Of a stretch of 47,620 nucleotides of DNA, positions 15,990 through 25,520 are shown one piece after another; within the stretch, counting starts at the first letter, position 1, and every line of letters starts with the position of its first letter. Location: NCBI GenBank assembly GCA_945902775.1, contig CAMDMY010000010.1:1-47620 (forward strand). Reading direction: 5' to 3'. The DNA comes from Chryseobacterium gleum (lineage in GTDB: Bacteria > Bacteroidota > Bacteroidia > Flavobacteriales_D > Crocinitomicaceae). The notes below the pieces were generated by a model. The model was not told the DNA's origin and searched no databases. It was given only the letters and a program-made list of their open reading frames with translations. Made by a program: the position numbers and the translations under genes.

Positions 15990-17684
15990 ATGCGCTCAAT
16001 TTTACTGACATTTTCACTGTTTTTATCCTTCCTATTGATAGGTCAAAAAAAATATATTTTAACATTTACAACAAGTGAATATTCCATTTTTAAAAAAAAT
16101 ATTGAATCAAAATTTACAGATAGTCTTCAAGCAAAAAATTACATTCAAAATTTGCAATCATCGGCTATAAAAAATGGGTATGCGCTCGCTTCTATAGATA
16201 CTATTCGCTTTCTAGAAAATGAATTAAATGCATCGTTTTATTTAGGGCCAAAATTTGGCACTGCTAATTTAAAACTGAACGATAATGACTTACGATACTT
16301 CAGGCAATATATGAAGGTCAGTGAGAAATTTTTCACAAATGCTACTTTTTCACCTCATCAAATTTCAGCTATACTAAAAAAAATGCATTCTACATTAGAA
16401 AACAATGGGTATCCATTCTCAAAAGTATATCTAAATAAAATTAAAATAGAAGGAGCTAATTTACAAGCAAATATAGTCGTTCAAAAAAATGAACTTTTTA
16501 AATGGACCGAAATTCATATCAAAGGAGACAGTGCAATTTCTAAATTATTTCTGTCCAATATTATTCGAATTAAACCAGGAGACAAATACAATCAAAATGA
16601 GCTTATTCAAATAACCAAACGACTAAAACAAATTAATTTCATAAAAGAAATCAAGCCACACGAAGTTTTATTTACTAAAAATGGAGCGGAACTATTTTTA
16701 TATGTGAAGTCTAATCCTATAAGTTCAATTAATGGAGTAATAGGACTTCAACCTAATCCAAAAACTAATAGAGTTGACTTTACAGGTGATATCTCTTTAA
16801 AACTTCTGAATACAATAAAAAGAGGTGAATTAATCGAATTGAATTGGAAAAGCATGCAAGCACAAACGCAATCATTAAAGGGAAAAGTGAATTATCCATT
16901 TCTTTTCAAAACTCCATTTGGTGTTGATGGTCAATTCAATTTGTATAAAAGAGATACGACTTATTTAGAATTGAAATCTACAATTGGAATTCAATATTTT
17001 TTAAAAGGGGGTAATTATTTAAAAGTGTTTTATCAAAATTATTCTTCTAATATTCTTTCTGGAGGATCAAATAATCCAAATTTTAAAAACTTAGGGACAG
17101 TTCATTCAAATGGTTATGGACTTGCTATTTTAAGAAAACAAGTCGATTATATTCCCAATCCATCAAAAGGATTTATTTTAAATACCGAAATCTCCATTGG
17201 GACAAGAAAATCAAGAGCTACCGATACAAGTAAAGTGATTGTTAACAATACCTATCGAAGCGATGTAAGTCTAGAATTTTTTATACCATTAGCTAAAAGA
17301 CACGTTTTTAGATTTGCTTCCCAAACAGATTTTTATTTTGCTCCTAAAATTTATCAAAATGAATTAACTAGGTTTGGAGGATTGACATCCCAAAGAGGAT
17401 TTAACGAAGAAGAATTGTTTTCTACTACAAAATCGTTGATGAGTTTTGAATATCGTTTTCTTGTCGATCAAAACTCTAGAGCTTTCCTTTTTTATGATCA
17501 AAGTTGGTATGAAAATAATGCTACTACCTATTACAAAGATCATCCTTTTGGATTTGGGGCCGGTTTTTCATTCGGAACCATTATTGGGATATTTTCAATT
17601 TCCTATGCTCAAGGAAAACAATTCAATAATCCTATTTTGATTAAGAATGGGAAGGTGCATTTTGGGTATGTAGCTTATTTTTGA
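15990..17684 (+). CDS. Omp85/BamA-TamA family outer-membrane protein
   Basis: 564 aa. Signal peptide about 1-18 (FLLIGQ). Residues about 25-245 hold POTRA-like repeats (for example GPKFGTANLKL, KWTEIHIKGDSAISKLFLSNIIRIKPGDKYNQNEL, FIKEIKPHEVLF), followed by a 16-strand-type beta-barrel to the C-terminal aromatic residue (VAYF). The GLTSQRGFNEEELF segment carries the RGF motif of the Omp85 lid loop. Too short for BamA and without the five POTRA domains, so a TamA-like or Bacteroidota-specific Omp85 member is more likely; the function would be outer-membrane protein insertion or secretion. The stop codon falls at the start of a heptamer ladder. Confidence 0.87.
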   Translation: MRSILLTFSLFLSFLLIGQKKYILTFTTSEYSIFKKNIESKFTDSLQAKNYIQNLQSSAIKNGYALASIDTIRFLENELNASFYLGPKFGTANLKLNDNDLRYFRQYMKVSEKFFTNATFSPHQISAILKKMHSTLENNGYPFSKVYLNKIKIEGANLQANIVVQKNELFKWTEIHIKGDSAISKLFLSNIIRIKPGDKYNQNELIQITKRLKQINFIKEIKPHEVLFTKNGAELFLYVKSNPISSINGVIGLQPNPKTNRVDFTGDISLKLLNTIKRGELIELNWKSMQAQTQSLKGKVNYPFLFKTPFGVDGQFNLYKRDTTYLELKSTIGIQYFLKGGNYLKVFYQNYSSNILSGGSNNPNFKNLGTVHSNGYGLAILRKQVDYIPNPSKGFILNTEISIGTRKSRATDTSKVIVNNTYRSDVSLEFFIPLAKRHVFRFASQTDFYFAPKIYQNELTRFGGLTSQRGFNEEELFSTTKSLMSFEYRFLVDQNSRAFLFYDQSWYENNATTYYKDHPFGFGAGFSFGTIIGIFSISYAQGKQFNNPILIKNGKVHFGYVAYF

Positions 17685-17712
17685 TGTTTGATGTTGAATT
17701 TTTAATGTTTAA
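17683..17712 (+). repeat. Heptamer ladder, single arm (RATKTTK type)
   Basis: Four in-phase heptamers, GATGTTT, GATGTTG, AATTTTT and AATGTTT, fill the whole gap between the stop of the Omp85 gene and the stop of mazF, starting inside the first stop codon. Same consensus as the inverted ladders at 28463, 29757 and 35957, but only one arm is present. Confidence 0.75.
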
Positions 17713-18045
17713 TCAATATTTCATAATATCTTGTAGGCATTTTTGAATTTGTTCTAATTCTTTCGTTGAGATTTTTCCAATTTTTTCTTTTAATCGAAAT
17801 TTTGATAATGAACGAATATGAAATGTCAGTATTTCAGATGTTTCTTTTAATTTGTTACTATCATTAGGGTTTAAAATGACATTTCCGTGATAGTTTTTTA
17901 TTTTGGTTGTTAATGGACAGCATATTAAAACTTGTGCAAAATCATTCAAAGCATTACCACTTATTATAACGACAGGCCTGAAACCTGCTTGTTCACTACC
18001 TTTAATTGGGTTTAATTCGGCAAACCATATTTCTCCTTGTTTCAT
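17713..18045 (-). CDS. MazF/PemK family mRNA-interferase toxin
   Basis: 110 aa, normal for the family. CcdB/MazF fold signatures: MKQGEIWFAELNP at the N-terminus, the conserved FRPVVIIS (catalytic Arg), VLICCPLTTK (catalytic Thr/Ser area) and the C-terminal ISTKELEQIQKCLQDIM helix. Family members cleave mRNA or other RNA at short sequences. It overlaps the upstream RHH antitoxin gene by 4 nt (ATGA), a typical toxin-antitoxin arrangement. Confidence 0.92.
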   Translation of the reverse strand: MKQGEIWFAELNPIKGSEQAGFRPVVIISGNALNDFAQVLICCPLTTKIKNYHGNVILNPNDSNKLKETSEILTFHIRSLSKFRLKEKIGKISTKELEQIQKCLQDIMKY

Positions 18046-18278
18046 TCTTCTTCTGTATCTGTCATATATTCTGCCATTCCTTCTTCAGCAATTTTAAGAA
18101 TATCTTCATCCTCTGAAAGACGTTTATATGACTTAATGTAAGCCGATTTATTGAGTTGGTCTAAATAAATGCGTAATGCTTTTTCAATTAATTTATTTTT
18201 GGGAAGATGCAATTCTTTCGCTTTTAAATTGAGCATTTCTAATAAATCATCTGGAAGTGTGCTAGTGAAAGTTGTCAT
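18042..18278 (-). CDS. Ribbon-helix-helix antitoxin
   Basis: 78 aa. The N-terminal 45 residues (TFTSTLPDDLLEMLNLKAKELHLPKNKLIEKALRIYL region) fit a MetJ/CopG ribbon-helix-helix DNA-binding domain; the acidic C-terminus (ILKIAEEGMAEYMTDTEEE) is the likely toxin-wrapping tail. It precedes mazF with a 4-nt overlap, so it is the cognate antitoxin and, by family precedent, the autorepressor. An AT-rich stretch with TATATA repeats just upstream (18280-18325) is the probable operator/promoter region. Confidence 0.88.
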   Translation of the reverse strand: MTTFTSTLPDDLLEMLNLKAKELHLPKNKLIEKALRIYLDQLNKSAYIKSYKRLSEDEDILKIAEEGMAEYMTDTEEE

Positions 18279-18378
18279 TATATTTGTATTTTATATGTAT
18301 ATATTATAAATATAAAACGAATTTATATATTTTCCAAATTATGAGTAAGAATAGGAAATTACATTTTGATTATGGGGG

Positions 18379-18639
18379 TTATTTTTGAGTTTTAGGAAGT
18401 TGGATACCTTTAAAAAAATCTTCCAATGTGATTTCTAATAATCTACAAACTTTTATTAGTGTTTTAATTTCAAAATTTTTACCTGATTCTAATTTCCAAT
18501 AAGCAGACCTCGACATATTTAATTCAAATGCAATATGCTCATAATTATTATACCCTTTGGATTTTCTTAATTCTTTCAATCTAAGTGAAATTGCTTTAAA
18601 TTCCTCTTCATTATTCACAATTTCAGTACCCTTTTCCAT
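18379..18639 (-). CDS. Small XRE-family transcriptional regulator
   Basis: 86 aa. A single HTH_3 domain, about residues 14-75: ISLRLKELRKSKGYNNYEHIAFELNMSRSAYWKLESGKNFEIKTLIKVCRLL region, with the turn at NMSRSAYWKLESG. No sensor domain. The gene diverges from the LamG/T9SS gene; the 113-nt gap contains an inverted repeat TTTTATA-N9-TATAAAA that could be its operator. It may control itself or that neighbour, but this is inferred from position only. Confidence 0.85.
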   Translation of the reverse strand: MEKGTEIVNNEEEFKAISLRLKELRKSKGYNNYEHIAFELNMSRSAYWKLESGKNFEIKTLIKVCRLLEITLEDFFKGIQLPKTQK

Positions 18640-18664
18640 AAATCAAATTTCAATGGAAAAATTA

Positions 18665-18687
18665 TTTTATAGTACTCCATTATAAAA
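18665..18687. promoter_or_regulatory. Candidate operator for the XRE regulator
   Basis: Perfect inverted repeat TTTTATA (18665-18671) / TATAAAA (18681-18687) with a 9-nt spacer, between the XRE gene and the LamG gene. Dyads of this size suit a dimeric XRE protein, but AT-rich dyads also arise by chance. Confidence 0.35.
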
Positions 18688-18752
18688 TACACTTTATAAT
18701 AGAATTTATTTTATATTTTAGTAAAAATATTTAATCTAAAAAACGAAAATTT

Positions 18753-20246
18753 ATGAAAACAAAAAAAGCTTTTATAATGATTTTAATGAGTGCTTTAGGG
18801 GTACTTAATGCTCATTCGCAATTACCATCTTATGTTCCAACAAATGGACTTGTCGGCTATTGGCCATTTAATGGGAATGCGAATGATGAGAGTGGTAATG
18901 GTAATAATGGGACTGTTAATGGTGCAACTTTGACTGCTGATAGAAATGGAGTTGCTAATAAGGCTTATAGTTTTGATGGAAGCAATAATTATATCGCAAT
19001 GCCAACGATGAATAACATTCCAATGGGCAATAGCGCAAGAACTTTAAGTGTTTGGATGAATCCTTCCAGATTATGGAACCAATGGACTTTAACAGCAATT
19101 GGTTATGGAAGTCCTTCAACAAAAAATGCCTTTATGTTTGGTTTAGGCAACAATATTATTGCAGTTCAAGGTTGGGCAAGTGACTATAGTTCACCTTTAA
19201 TATACACAGTAGGTCAATGGCTGCATGCTGTTTGCACATACGATGGAACAAATATTAAAATTTACGTGGATGGGGTTTTAATTGGCTCAGGTACAAATAC
19301 CTTATGGAATACAAATGGTACAGAATTCTATTTCGGAGCGAGGCCTTCACAGGGTAATAGTTTCTTCCCTGGTCAGTTAGACGATATCGGTATTTGGAAC
19401 CGAGTTTTGACACAGCAAGAAATAACAGCTTTATATAATTCTCAAACTTGTACAAATCCAACAGCAACAATAAATCCTCAAAGCACAACTTCTTTCTGTC
19501 AAGGAGGATCAGTAAATTTAAATGCCTCTACAGGCACAAATTATACATACCAATGGTACAACAACGGTAATATAATCAATAATGCAACTTCAAGTGTTTA
19601 CAATGCTACTACAAGTGGTAATTATACCGTAAAAGTAACCGATGGTACTTGTAATGCAACAAGTTCTACCCAAGCAGTTACCGTAAATACTAATCCTTCT
19701 GTATCTTTAAATGGTTTAAACAATATTGTATTTAAAACAAGTTTACCAATTCAATTAGTAGGTAATCCTTCTGGAGGAACTTATAGCGGTGATGCTGTTT
19801 CTGGAAGTATATTCACACCTACAAATGCATCATTAGGAAAGAAAATAATTTCGTACAACTATACTACTCAACAAGGGTGTAGCGGTTCTACAAGTCAAAC
19901 AACTATTGTTACAGATTCAGTTGGTAACGTTTGTAGCACTTACGATACATTAAAAATCAAAGTGAAATTTACTGCTGGTTTATATGCTAATACAACCAAT
20001 ACCATCAAATTTTACCCAAACCCAACAAAAGATGTATTATTCATTGATAACGGAAATTACCAAGCAATGAGTGGGTATTCTATTAAAATTGTTTCGTTAA
20101 CAGGGACAGTTGTATACAACCAACCTATTACTTCGCAACAAGTTCAAATATCAATGAACCAATTTGCTACAAAAGGTTTATACATCGCACAAATAATAGA
20201 CTCAAACAATGCAATTGTAGATTCTAAAAAAATTGTGTTAGAATAA
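18753..20246 (+). CDS. LamG-domain protein with Ig-like modules and T9SS type A sorting domain
   Basis: 497 aa. Signal peptide (about 1-22, ending NAHSQ). Residues about 30-225 form a LamG/concanavalin-like lectin fold (GLVGYWPFNGNANDESGNGNNGT, AYSFDGSNNYIAMP, HAVCTYDGTNIKIYVDG, LDDIGIWNRVLTQQEI), often glycan-binding. Then an Ig-like module (about 232-312: INPQSTTSFCQGGSVNLNAS, YQWYNNGNII) and a second one, then the C-terminal Por sorting domain (about 415-497: KFYPNPTKDVLFIDNG, GLYIAQI) that targets proteins to type IX secretion and cell-surface attachment. Probably a cell-surface adhesin or glycan-binding protein. A terminator follows. Confidence 0.9.
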   Translation: MKTKKAFIMILMSALGVLNAHSQLPSYVPTNGLVGYWPFNGNANDESGNGNNGTVNGATLTADRNGVANKAYSFDGSNNYIAMPTMNNIPMGNSARTLSVWMNPSRLWNQWTLTAIGYGSPSTKNAFMFGLGNNIIAVQGWASDYSSPLIYTVGQWLHAVCTYDGTNIKIYVDGVLIGSGTNTLWNTNGTEFYFGARPSQGNSFFPGQLDDIGIWNRVLTQQEITALYNSQTCTNPTATINPQSTTSFCQGGSVNLNASTGTNYTYQWYNNGNIINNATSSVYNATTSGNYTVKVTDGTCNATSSTQAVTVNTNPSVSLNGLNNIVFKTSLPIQLVGNPSGGTYSGDAVSGSIFTPTNASLGKKIISYNYTTQQGCSGSTSQTTIVTDSVGNVCSTYDTLKIKVKFTAGLYANTTNTIKFYPNPTKDVLFIDNGNYQAMSGYSIKIVSLTGTVVYNQPITSQQVQISMNQFATKGLYIAQIIDSNNAIVDSKKIVLE

Positions 20247-20283
20247 ATGAGAAGTTAAAAAATTTATCCCAAATAGGTAGATA

Positions 20284-20321
20284 AAAAACGGTTGTTTCAA
20301 TTTGAGACAACCGTTTTTTTT
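20284..20321 (+). terminator. Terminator of the LamG/T9SS gene
   Basis: ACGGTTGT (20288-20295) pairs with ACAACCGT (20306-20313) and the stem extends inward through TCAA/TTGA; a run of T follows, then an unusual run of eight G (20322-20329). Confidence 0.8.
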
Positions 20322-20357
20322 GGGGGGGGATTTGAAATTTTATTTACATTCTAATTC

Positions 20358-20387
20358 CATAGGATAGGGTTTAAACCCTATCCTATG
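20358..20387. repeat. Perfect 30-nt palindrome
   Basis: Each half is CATAGGATAGGGTTT, with no spacer. It stands alone in the intergenic region between two other terminators, and is not followed by a T-run. Palindromes built around GGGTTTAAACCC flanked by a CATAGG-type arm look like a dispersed intergenic element. Confidence 0.85.
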
Positions 20388-20494
20388 TGGATCAAACGAT
20401 CTTTTTTGGCAGTAACGTATTTGAAATTTAACATTTTTAAAACCGCGATACACAGAATTTTAAATTAGAAACACTAATCAATTGAAATAAAAAA

Positions 20495-20519
20495 TCCGCT
20501 TCCTTATTCAGAAAGCGGA
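20495..20519 (-). terminator. Terminator of gcvP
   Basis: On the minus strand TCCGCTT (20519-20513) pairs with AAGCGGA (20501-20495), followed by TTTTTT; 22 nt beyond the gcvP stop codon. Confidence 0.8.
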
Positions 20520-20541
20520 CTTTTACATAATCTATTACTAA

Positions 20542-23406
20542 TTAAGCTACTACATTCGCATAACTTTCAACACTTGGACATGTACATATTAAGTTACGAT
20601 CTCCGAAAGCATTGTCAATTCTACGAACTGGAACCCAATATTTGAATTCTTTTAAGTATGAAACTGGATATACTGCTTCTTGAGGAGTATATGGATATTT
20701 CCAATCTTTATTGATAATACAATCAGCTGTATGCGGTGCATTTTTCAATAAGTTATTTTCTCTATCTGCGTGACCATTTTCAATTTCTTTGATTTCCTTA
20801 CGGATACTAATCATTGCTTCAATGAAACGATCTAATTCTCCTTTGTCTTCACTTTCTGTTGGCTCAATCATCAATGTACTTGCAACTGGGAAAGAAACTG
20901 TTGGAGCATGGAAACCATAATCAATTAAACGTTTTGCCATATCAGCTACTTCAACATCAGAATTTTTCTTGAAATCACGGCAATCCAAAATCATTTCGTG
21001 TGCAACAGTTCCATTTTTACCTGTGTAAAGAATATCGTAGTGACCTTTTAATGATGCAGCTATATAATTTGCATTCAAAATAGCTATTTCAGTTGATTCT
21101 CTTAATCCGATAGCTCCTAACATTTTGATATATCCGTAAGAAATCAAAAGGATTAAAGCACTTCCGTAAGGTGCTGAAGAAACTGCGTGAATAGCTTTCT
21201 CTCCACCTGCAGAAGCTAATAATGGACTTCCTGGTAAGAAAGGAACCAAATGTTTTGCAACACCGATTGGTCCAACTCCTGGTCCACCACCTCCGTGAGG
21301 AATAGCAAATGTTTTGTGTAAGTTCAAGTGACAAACGTCAGCTCCAATATTTCCTGGATTTGTTAATCCAACTTGAGCATTCATATTTGCGCCATCCATA
21401 TAGACTTGACCACCATTTTCGTGAATGATAGAAGTAATTTCATTGATACCTTCTTCAAAAACTCCGTGAGTTGATGGATAAGTTACCATTAAACCGGCCA
21501 AAGTATCTTTGATTTCGATTGCTTTCGCTCTTAATTCTTCAATATTAATGTTCCCATTTTCGTCACATCCTGTAAGAACAACTTCAAATCCTGCCATTAC
21601 TGCAGAAGCTGGGTTCGTTCCGTGAGCTGAAGTTGGAATAATTATTTTTTTACGGTGAAAATCTCCTCTCGATTCATGGTAAGCTTTTATTACCATTAAT
21701 CCAGCATATTCACCTTGGGCACCTGAATTTGGTTGCATTGAAACACCTGCAAATCCTGTACACTCACATAAATCTTTTTCTAATTGAACTATCATTTCGT
21801 GGTAACCTGCAGCTTGATCAACAGGACAGAAAGGATGCATATTCGCAAAAGAAGGCATTGTGATTGGTAATAATTCGCTCGCTGCATTTAATTTCATCGT
21901 ACAAGAACCTAAAGCAATCATCGAGTGAACCAATGAAATATCTTTATTTTCAAGACGTTTCAAATAACGCATCATTTTAGATTCTGAATGATAGCTATTG
22001 AAAACTGTATGTGTAAATACTGCATCCGAACGTAAAACTTTAGTCGAAAGAACAGATTCTACAGAAGTTGAAATTACAGAAGCTGATTTAGAAATTGTTT
22101 TTGCAAATAAATCAAGAACTGTTTGAACATCTTGATCTGTATGAGTCTCACCAAAACTGATAGTTACCTCATTATCATTTACATATCTAAAGTTGATTCC
22201 ATTTTCTTCAGAAATCGTTTTTAAAGTTGAAGTTGCAACACCTTTTACCCAAACAGTATCAAAGAAATCAGTAGATCCTAATTCAAATCCTAATTCTTTT
22301 AATCCTTTAGAAGCTTTCGCTGCTTTCGAATGAACATCCAAAGCAATTTCTTTCATTCCATCTGGTCCGTGATAAACTGCATACATACTGGCCATAACAG
22401 CTAATAATGCTTGAGCTGTACAAATATTTGAAGTTGCTTTATCACGTTTGATATGTTGTTCACGTGTTTGTAAAGCCATACGTAATGCTACGTTATCATC
22501 CGCATCTTTTGAAACACCGATAATACGACCTGGCATATTACGTTTGAATTCATCTTTCGTAGCAAAGAAGGCCGCGTGTGGTCCACCATAACCCATTGGA
22601 ACACCGAAACGTTGAGAAGTTCCCATTACAACATCAGCACCTAAAGAACCTGGAGATTTTAATACAACCAATGATAATATATCTGCTGCAACAGCAACAC
22701 GAATATCATTCTTTTTAACTTTTGTAATAAAACCTTCTAAATCTAAAATTCTACCAAAAGTATCTGGATATTGAACCAAAGCACCAAAGAAAGTAACGTC
22801 ACCCTCAAAAGTTTCTGGATTACCAACAACCAATTTTATCCCTAAATTATTCGCACGACCTTCTAATACGTCGATTGTTTGAGGAAAAGCAAATTCAGAA
22901 ACAAAAAATTGATTTCTTCCTTCTTTCACTTCATTTCTAGAGCGAGAATTGTACAACATTATCATCGCTTCTGCTGCTGCTGTAGATTCATCTAATAATG
23001 AAGCATTTGCGATTTCCATTCCAGTTAACTCAGTTACCATTGTTTGAAAATTCAACAATGCCTCTAAACGACCTTGAGCAATTTCAGCTTGATAAGGAGT
23101 ATAAGCAGTATACCATCCTGGATTAGAAAGAACATTTCTCAAAATCACAGAAGGAACAATTGTTTCATTGTATCCCAAACCAATAAACGACTTGAAAACT
23201 TTATTTTTATTTCCAAGTTCTGTAATATGGTTTAAATATTCTTGCTCTGTTAGAGCAGCATCAATATTTAACTCACGACCTAAACGAATATGCGCAGGAA
23301 TCGTTTTGTCAATTAATTCACTTACTGAACTAATTCCAATTTTTGCCAACATTGCTTTTTTCTCAGCTTCGTTTGGTCCGATGTGTCTTTTTGAAAATGC
23401 ACCCAT
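20542..23406 (-). CDS. gcvP: Glycine dehydrogenase (aminomethyl-transferring), P protein of the glycine cleavage system
   Basis: 954 aa, the fused homodimeric form. Decarboxylates glycine on PLP and passes the methylamine to the lipoyl H protein. Both halves are visible: the N-terminal half (FKSFIGLGYNETIVPSVILRN, MTELTGMEIANASLLDESTAAAEAM region) and the catalytic half with the PLP-lysine motif NLHKTFAIPHGGGGPGVGPIG. gcvT and gcvH are not in the window. It follows pyk by 32 nt on the same strand; no glycine-riboswitch-like sequence fits in this gap. Confidence 0.97.
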   Translation of the reverse strand: MGAFSKRHIGPNEAEKKAMLAKIGISSVSELIDKTIPAHIRLGRELNIDAALTEQEYLNHITELGNKNKVFKSFIGLGYNETIVPSVILRNVLSNPGWYTAYTPYQAEIAQGRLEALLNFQTMVTELTGMEIANASLLDESTAAAEAMIMLYNSRSRNEVKEGRNQFFVSEFAFPQTIDVLEGRANNLGIKLVVGNPETFEGDVTFFGALVQYPDTFGRILDLEGFITKVKKNDIRVAVAADILSLVVLKSPGSLGADVVMGTSQRFGVPMGYGGPHAAFFATKDEFKRNMPGRIIGVSKDADDNVALRMALQTREQHIKRDKATSNICTAQALLAVMASMYAVYHGPDGMKEIALDVHSKAAKASKGLKELGFELGSTDFFDTVWVKGVATSTLKTISEENGINFRYVNDNEVTISFGETHTDQDVQTVLDLFAKTISKSASVISTSVESVLSTKVLRSDAVFTHTVFNSYHSESKMMRYLKRLENKDISLVHSMIALGSCTMKLNAASELLPITMPSFANMHPFCPVDQAAGYHEMIVQLEKDLCECTGFAGVSMQPNSGAQGEYAGLMVIKAYHESRGDFHRKKIIIPTSAHGTNPASAVMAGFEVVLTGCDENGNINIEELRAKAIEIKDTLAGLMVTYPSTHGVFEEGINEITSIIHENGGQVYMDGANMNAQVGLTNPGNIGADVCHLNLHKTFAIPHGGGGPGVGPIGVAKHLVPFLPGSPLLASAGGEKAIHAVSSAPYGSALILLISYGYIKMLGAIGLRESTEIAILNANYIAASLKGHYDILYTGKNGTVAHEMILDCRDFKKNSDVEVADMAKRLIDYGFHAPTVSFPVASTLMIEPTESEDKGELDRFIEAMISIRKEIKEIENGHADRENNLLKNAPHTADCIINKDWKYPYTPQEAVYPVSYLKEFKYWVPVRRIDNAFGDRNLICTCPSVESYANVVA

Positions 23407-23438
23407 TATTATATATATTTATTGTTCTAATTCCTTAT

Positions 23439-24857
23439 TTATTCTACTTCACTTAATTTCAACATATTCGACTTTCCACTTTCCTCAATAGGAATAGAAG
23501 CTATATTGATCACTAAATCACCTTTTTTCACCAAACCTTCTTTTTTCAAGATTTGTTTAATGTCAGCTATACTTTGATCGGTACTAACTCTTTTGTTATA
23601 ATATAAACCCTTTACCCCCCAAATCAAATTCAATTGGGTAAGAATTTGTTTATTGCTAGTGAAAACATAAATTGGTGCCTTCGGTCTTTGAGAAGCAATT
23701 TTATAAGCAGTATATCCTGAAAAAGACATAGTTATAATTGCATCAGCTTCAACTCGTTGAGATAATCTACACGCATTATAGCAAATTGAATCTGAGATAA
23801 ATCGATCTGATTTTTTTTCAGGAAATTCTTCTTTATTGTAGATACCCTCAAAACTTTCCATTTCACTAACGATTCTGGCCATTGTTTTAATAACTTCAAT
23901 TGGATGATTTCCAACAGATGTTTCTCCTGAGAGCATCACAGCATCTGCCCCATCTAAAACTGCATTTGCAACATCGTTAACCTCTGCTCTTGATGGGGTA
24001 AGATTTGTAATCATACTTTCCATCATCTGAGTAGCAACAATAATTGGCTTTGCTTGTAAAGCACATTTTTTAATCAACATTTTTTGAATTAAAGGCACTC
24101 TTTCATACGGCACTTCAACTCCTAAATCACCACGCGCAACCATTAAACCGTCACTTTCAGTTATAATGTTATCAATATCTTCTATCGCTTCAGGTTTCTC
24201 AATTTTGGCAATAACCTTTGCTTTTCCATTCTTTTCGTTGATAATAGCTTTTAATTCTCTAATATCTTGTGCATTTCTTACAAAAGATAATCCTATCCAA
24301 TCTACATTTTGTTCTAATGCAAAATCTAAATCTTCTTTGTCTTTCTCAGTTAATGAAGGCATTGAAATTTTAGTATTAGGAAAGTTGACACCTTTTTTAG
24401 AAGATAGAATTCCACCGTGAATAACAAATGCCTCGATTTCAGCAACACCATCTGTTTTTAAAACTTCCAGAATTAATTTTCCGTCGTCTAACAAAATTCT
24501 CTCGCCTGGATGAACATCTGCTGGTAATTGTTTATAATTGATAGAAAAACGTTCAGCCGTACCTAGAATTTTTTCAGTTACAATAATCACTTTTGAACCT
24601 GAAATCAATTCGACTCCATTGTTAGTCATCTCATTGGTTCTGATTTTTGGACCTTGTAAATCTGCTAAAATAGCGACATTTAATCCTGTCTCAACATTTA
24701 ATTCACGAATTGTTTTGATAACAGCTTCATGAATCTCATGAGCTCCATGAGAAAAATTCAATCGGCAAACATTCAATCCTTCCAAAAACATTTGACGAAG
24801 TATTTCTTTGTCATTTGAAGCCGGACCTAAGGTTGCAACTATTTTGGTTTTCTTCAT
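23439..24857 (-). CDS. pyk: Pyruvate kinase
   Basis: 472 aa. Last step of glycolysis, PEP + ADP to pyruvate + ATP. N-terminal TKIVATLGPAS and CRLNFSHG, the catalytic KIEKPEAIEDIDNI loop with its metal-binding ESDGLMVARGDLGVEVP, and PIIVATQMMESM / LDGADAVMLSGETSVGNHP. The C-terminal domain carries only the basic allosteric fold without an extra PEPS domain. It is 5 nt downstream of the IPExxxVDY gene, so these two are one transcript, with gcvP probably also included. Confidence 0.97.
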   Translation of the reverse strand: MKKTKIVATLGPASNDKEILRQMFLEGLNVCRLNFSHGAHEIHEAVIKTIRELNVETGLNVAILADLQGPKIRTNEMTNNGVELISGSKVIIVTEKILGTAERFSINYKQLPADVHPGERILLDDGKLILEVLKTDGVAEIEAFVIHGGILSSKKGVNFPNTKISMPSLTEKDKEDLDFALEQNVDWIGLSFVRNAQDIRELKAIINEKNGKAKVIAKIEKPEAIEDIDNIITESDGLMVARGDLGVEVPYERVPLIQKMLIKKCALQAKPIIVATQMMESMITNLTPSRAEVNDVANAVLDGADAVMLSGETSVGNHPIEVIKTMARIVSEMESFEGIYNKEEFPEKKSDRFISDSICYNACRLSQRVEADAIITMSFSGYTAYKIASQRPKAPIYVFTSNKQILTQLNLIWGVKGLYYNKRVSTDQSIADIKQILKKEGLVKKGDLVINIASIPIEESGKSNMLKLSEVE

Positions 24858-24862
24858 ATCTT

Positions 24863-25294
24863 TTAGTTAAAAACTAAGTTTTCCGTAGAATGTATTTCTT
24901 TCGGATTAAAATTAAACACTGCTAATACACTCTTTACAGATTTTATTTTCTGAATGATTTCAGCTGTATTTTCTAAATAATTTTCACATAGAAATAAAAA
25001 ATAATCGACATCCTGTTTTTCAGGAATTAAATATTTTCCTTCGTTCTTGTTTTTAATCAAATAATATTCAATTAAATCTTCAGAATCTTTAAATTCATAA
25101 AAAGAATGATGAGATAAACGTTGGCCTTTTTTGTTGACTACAATGAAATCTTCATCCGCTTTTTCTAAATTCAAATTCAAAACAGAATTTATACCCCAAA
25201 CTAAACGGTAATCACTGTGATGTGAACAAATTCCGATCATTTCAAAATCGTATTCACATTCCAGAGTTAAAGTATGTTTTTTCTGTTTTCCCAT
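24863..25294 (-). CDS. IPExxxVDY family protein
   Basis: 143 aa. Named after its own motif, seen here as LIPEKQDVDYFLFL (about residues 96-109). Unknown function, restricted to Bacteroidota and usually next to pyk or fatty-acid genes, as here, 5 nt upstream of pyk. N-terminal HTLTLECEYDFEMIGICSHHSDYRLVWGIN is also conserved in the family. No membrane segments; cytosolic. Confidence 0.9.
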   Translation of the reverse strand: MGKQKKHTLTLECEYDFEMIGICSHHSDYRLVWGINSVLNLNLEKADEDFIVVNKKGQRLSHHSFYEFKDSEDLIEYYLIKNKNEGKYLIPEKQDVDYFLFLCENYLENTAEIIQKIKSVKSVLAVFNFNPKEIHSTENLVFN

Positions 25295-25520
25295 GTAAAC
25301 TTCTTCCTTGCGAAGGTAGTGATTTTTTTGGGAGTTTTTTGTTAATTAACGTAATAATACAATGCGAAATGATAATTCACACTATTTGAAATTTTACCCA
25401 AAATTTTAACGATTACTTTGTTTTAAAAAGGAATTAATTCACACTGAAATAATTAAACATAATTCTCTAAAAAACGTATAAAATAACTTTGTTAAACAAT
25501 AAAATTTAATATAAATTAAG

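Noticed and set aside
23407-23438. Glycine riboswitch before gcvP
   Set aside because: Only 32 nt separate pyk and gcvP, too short, and no conserved core is visible.
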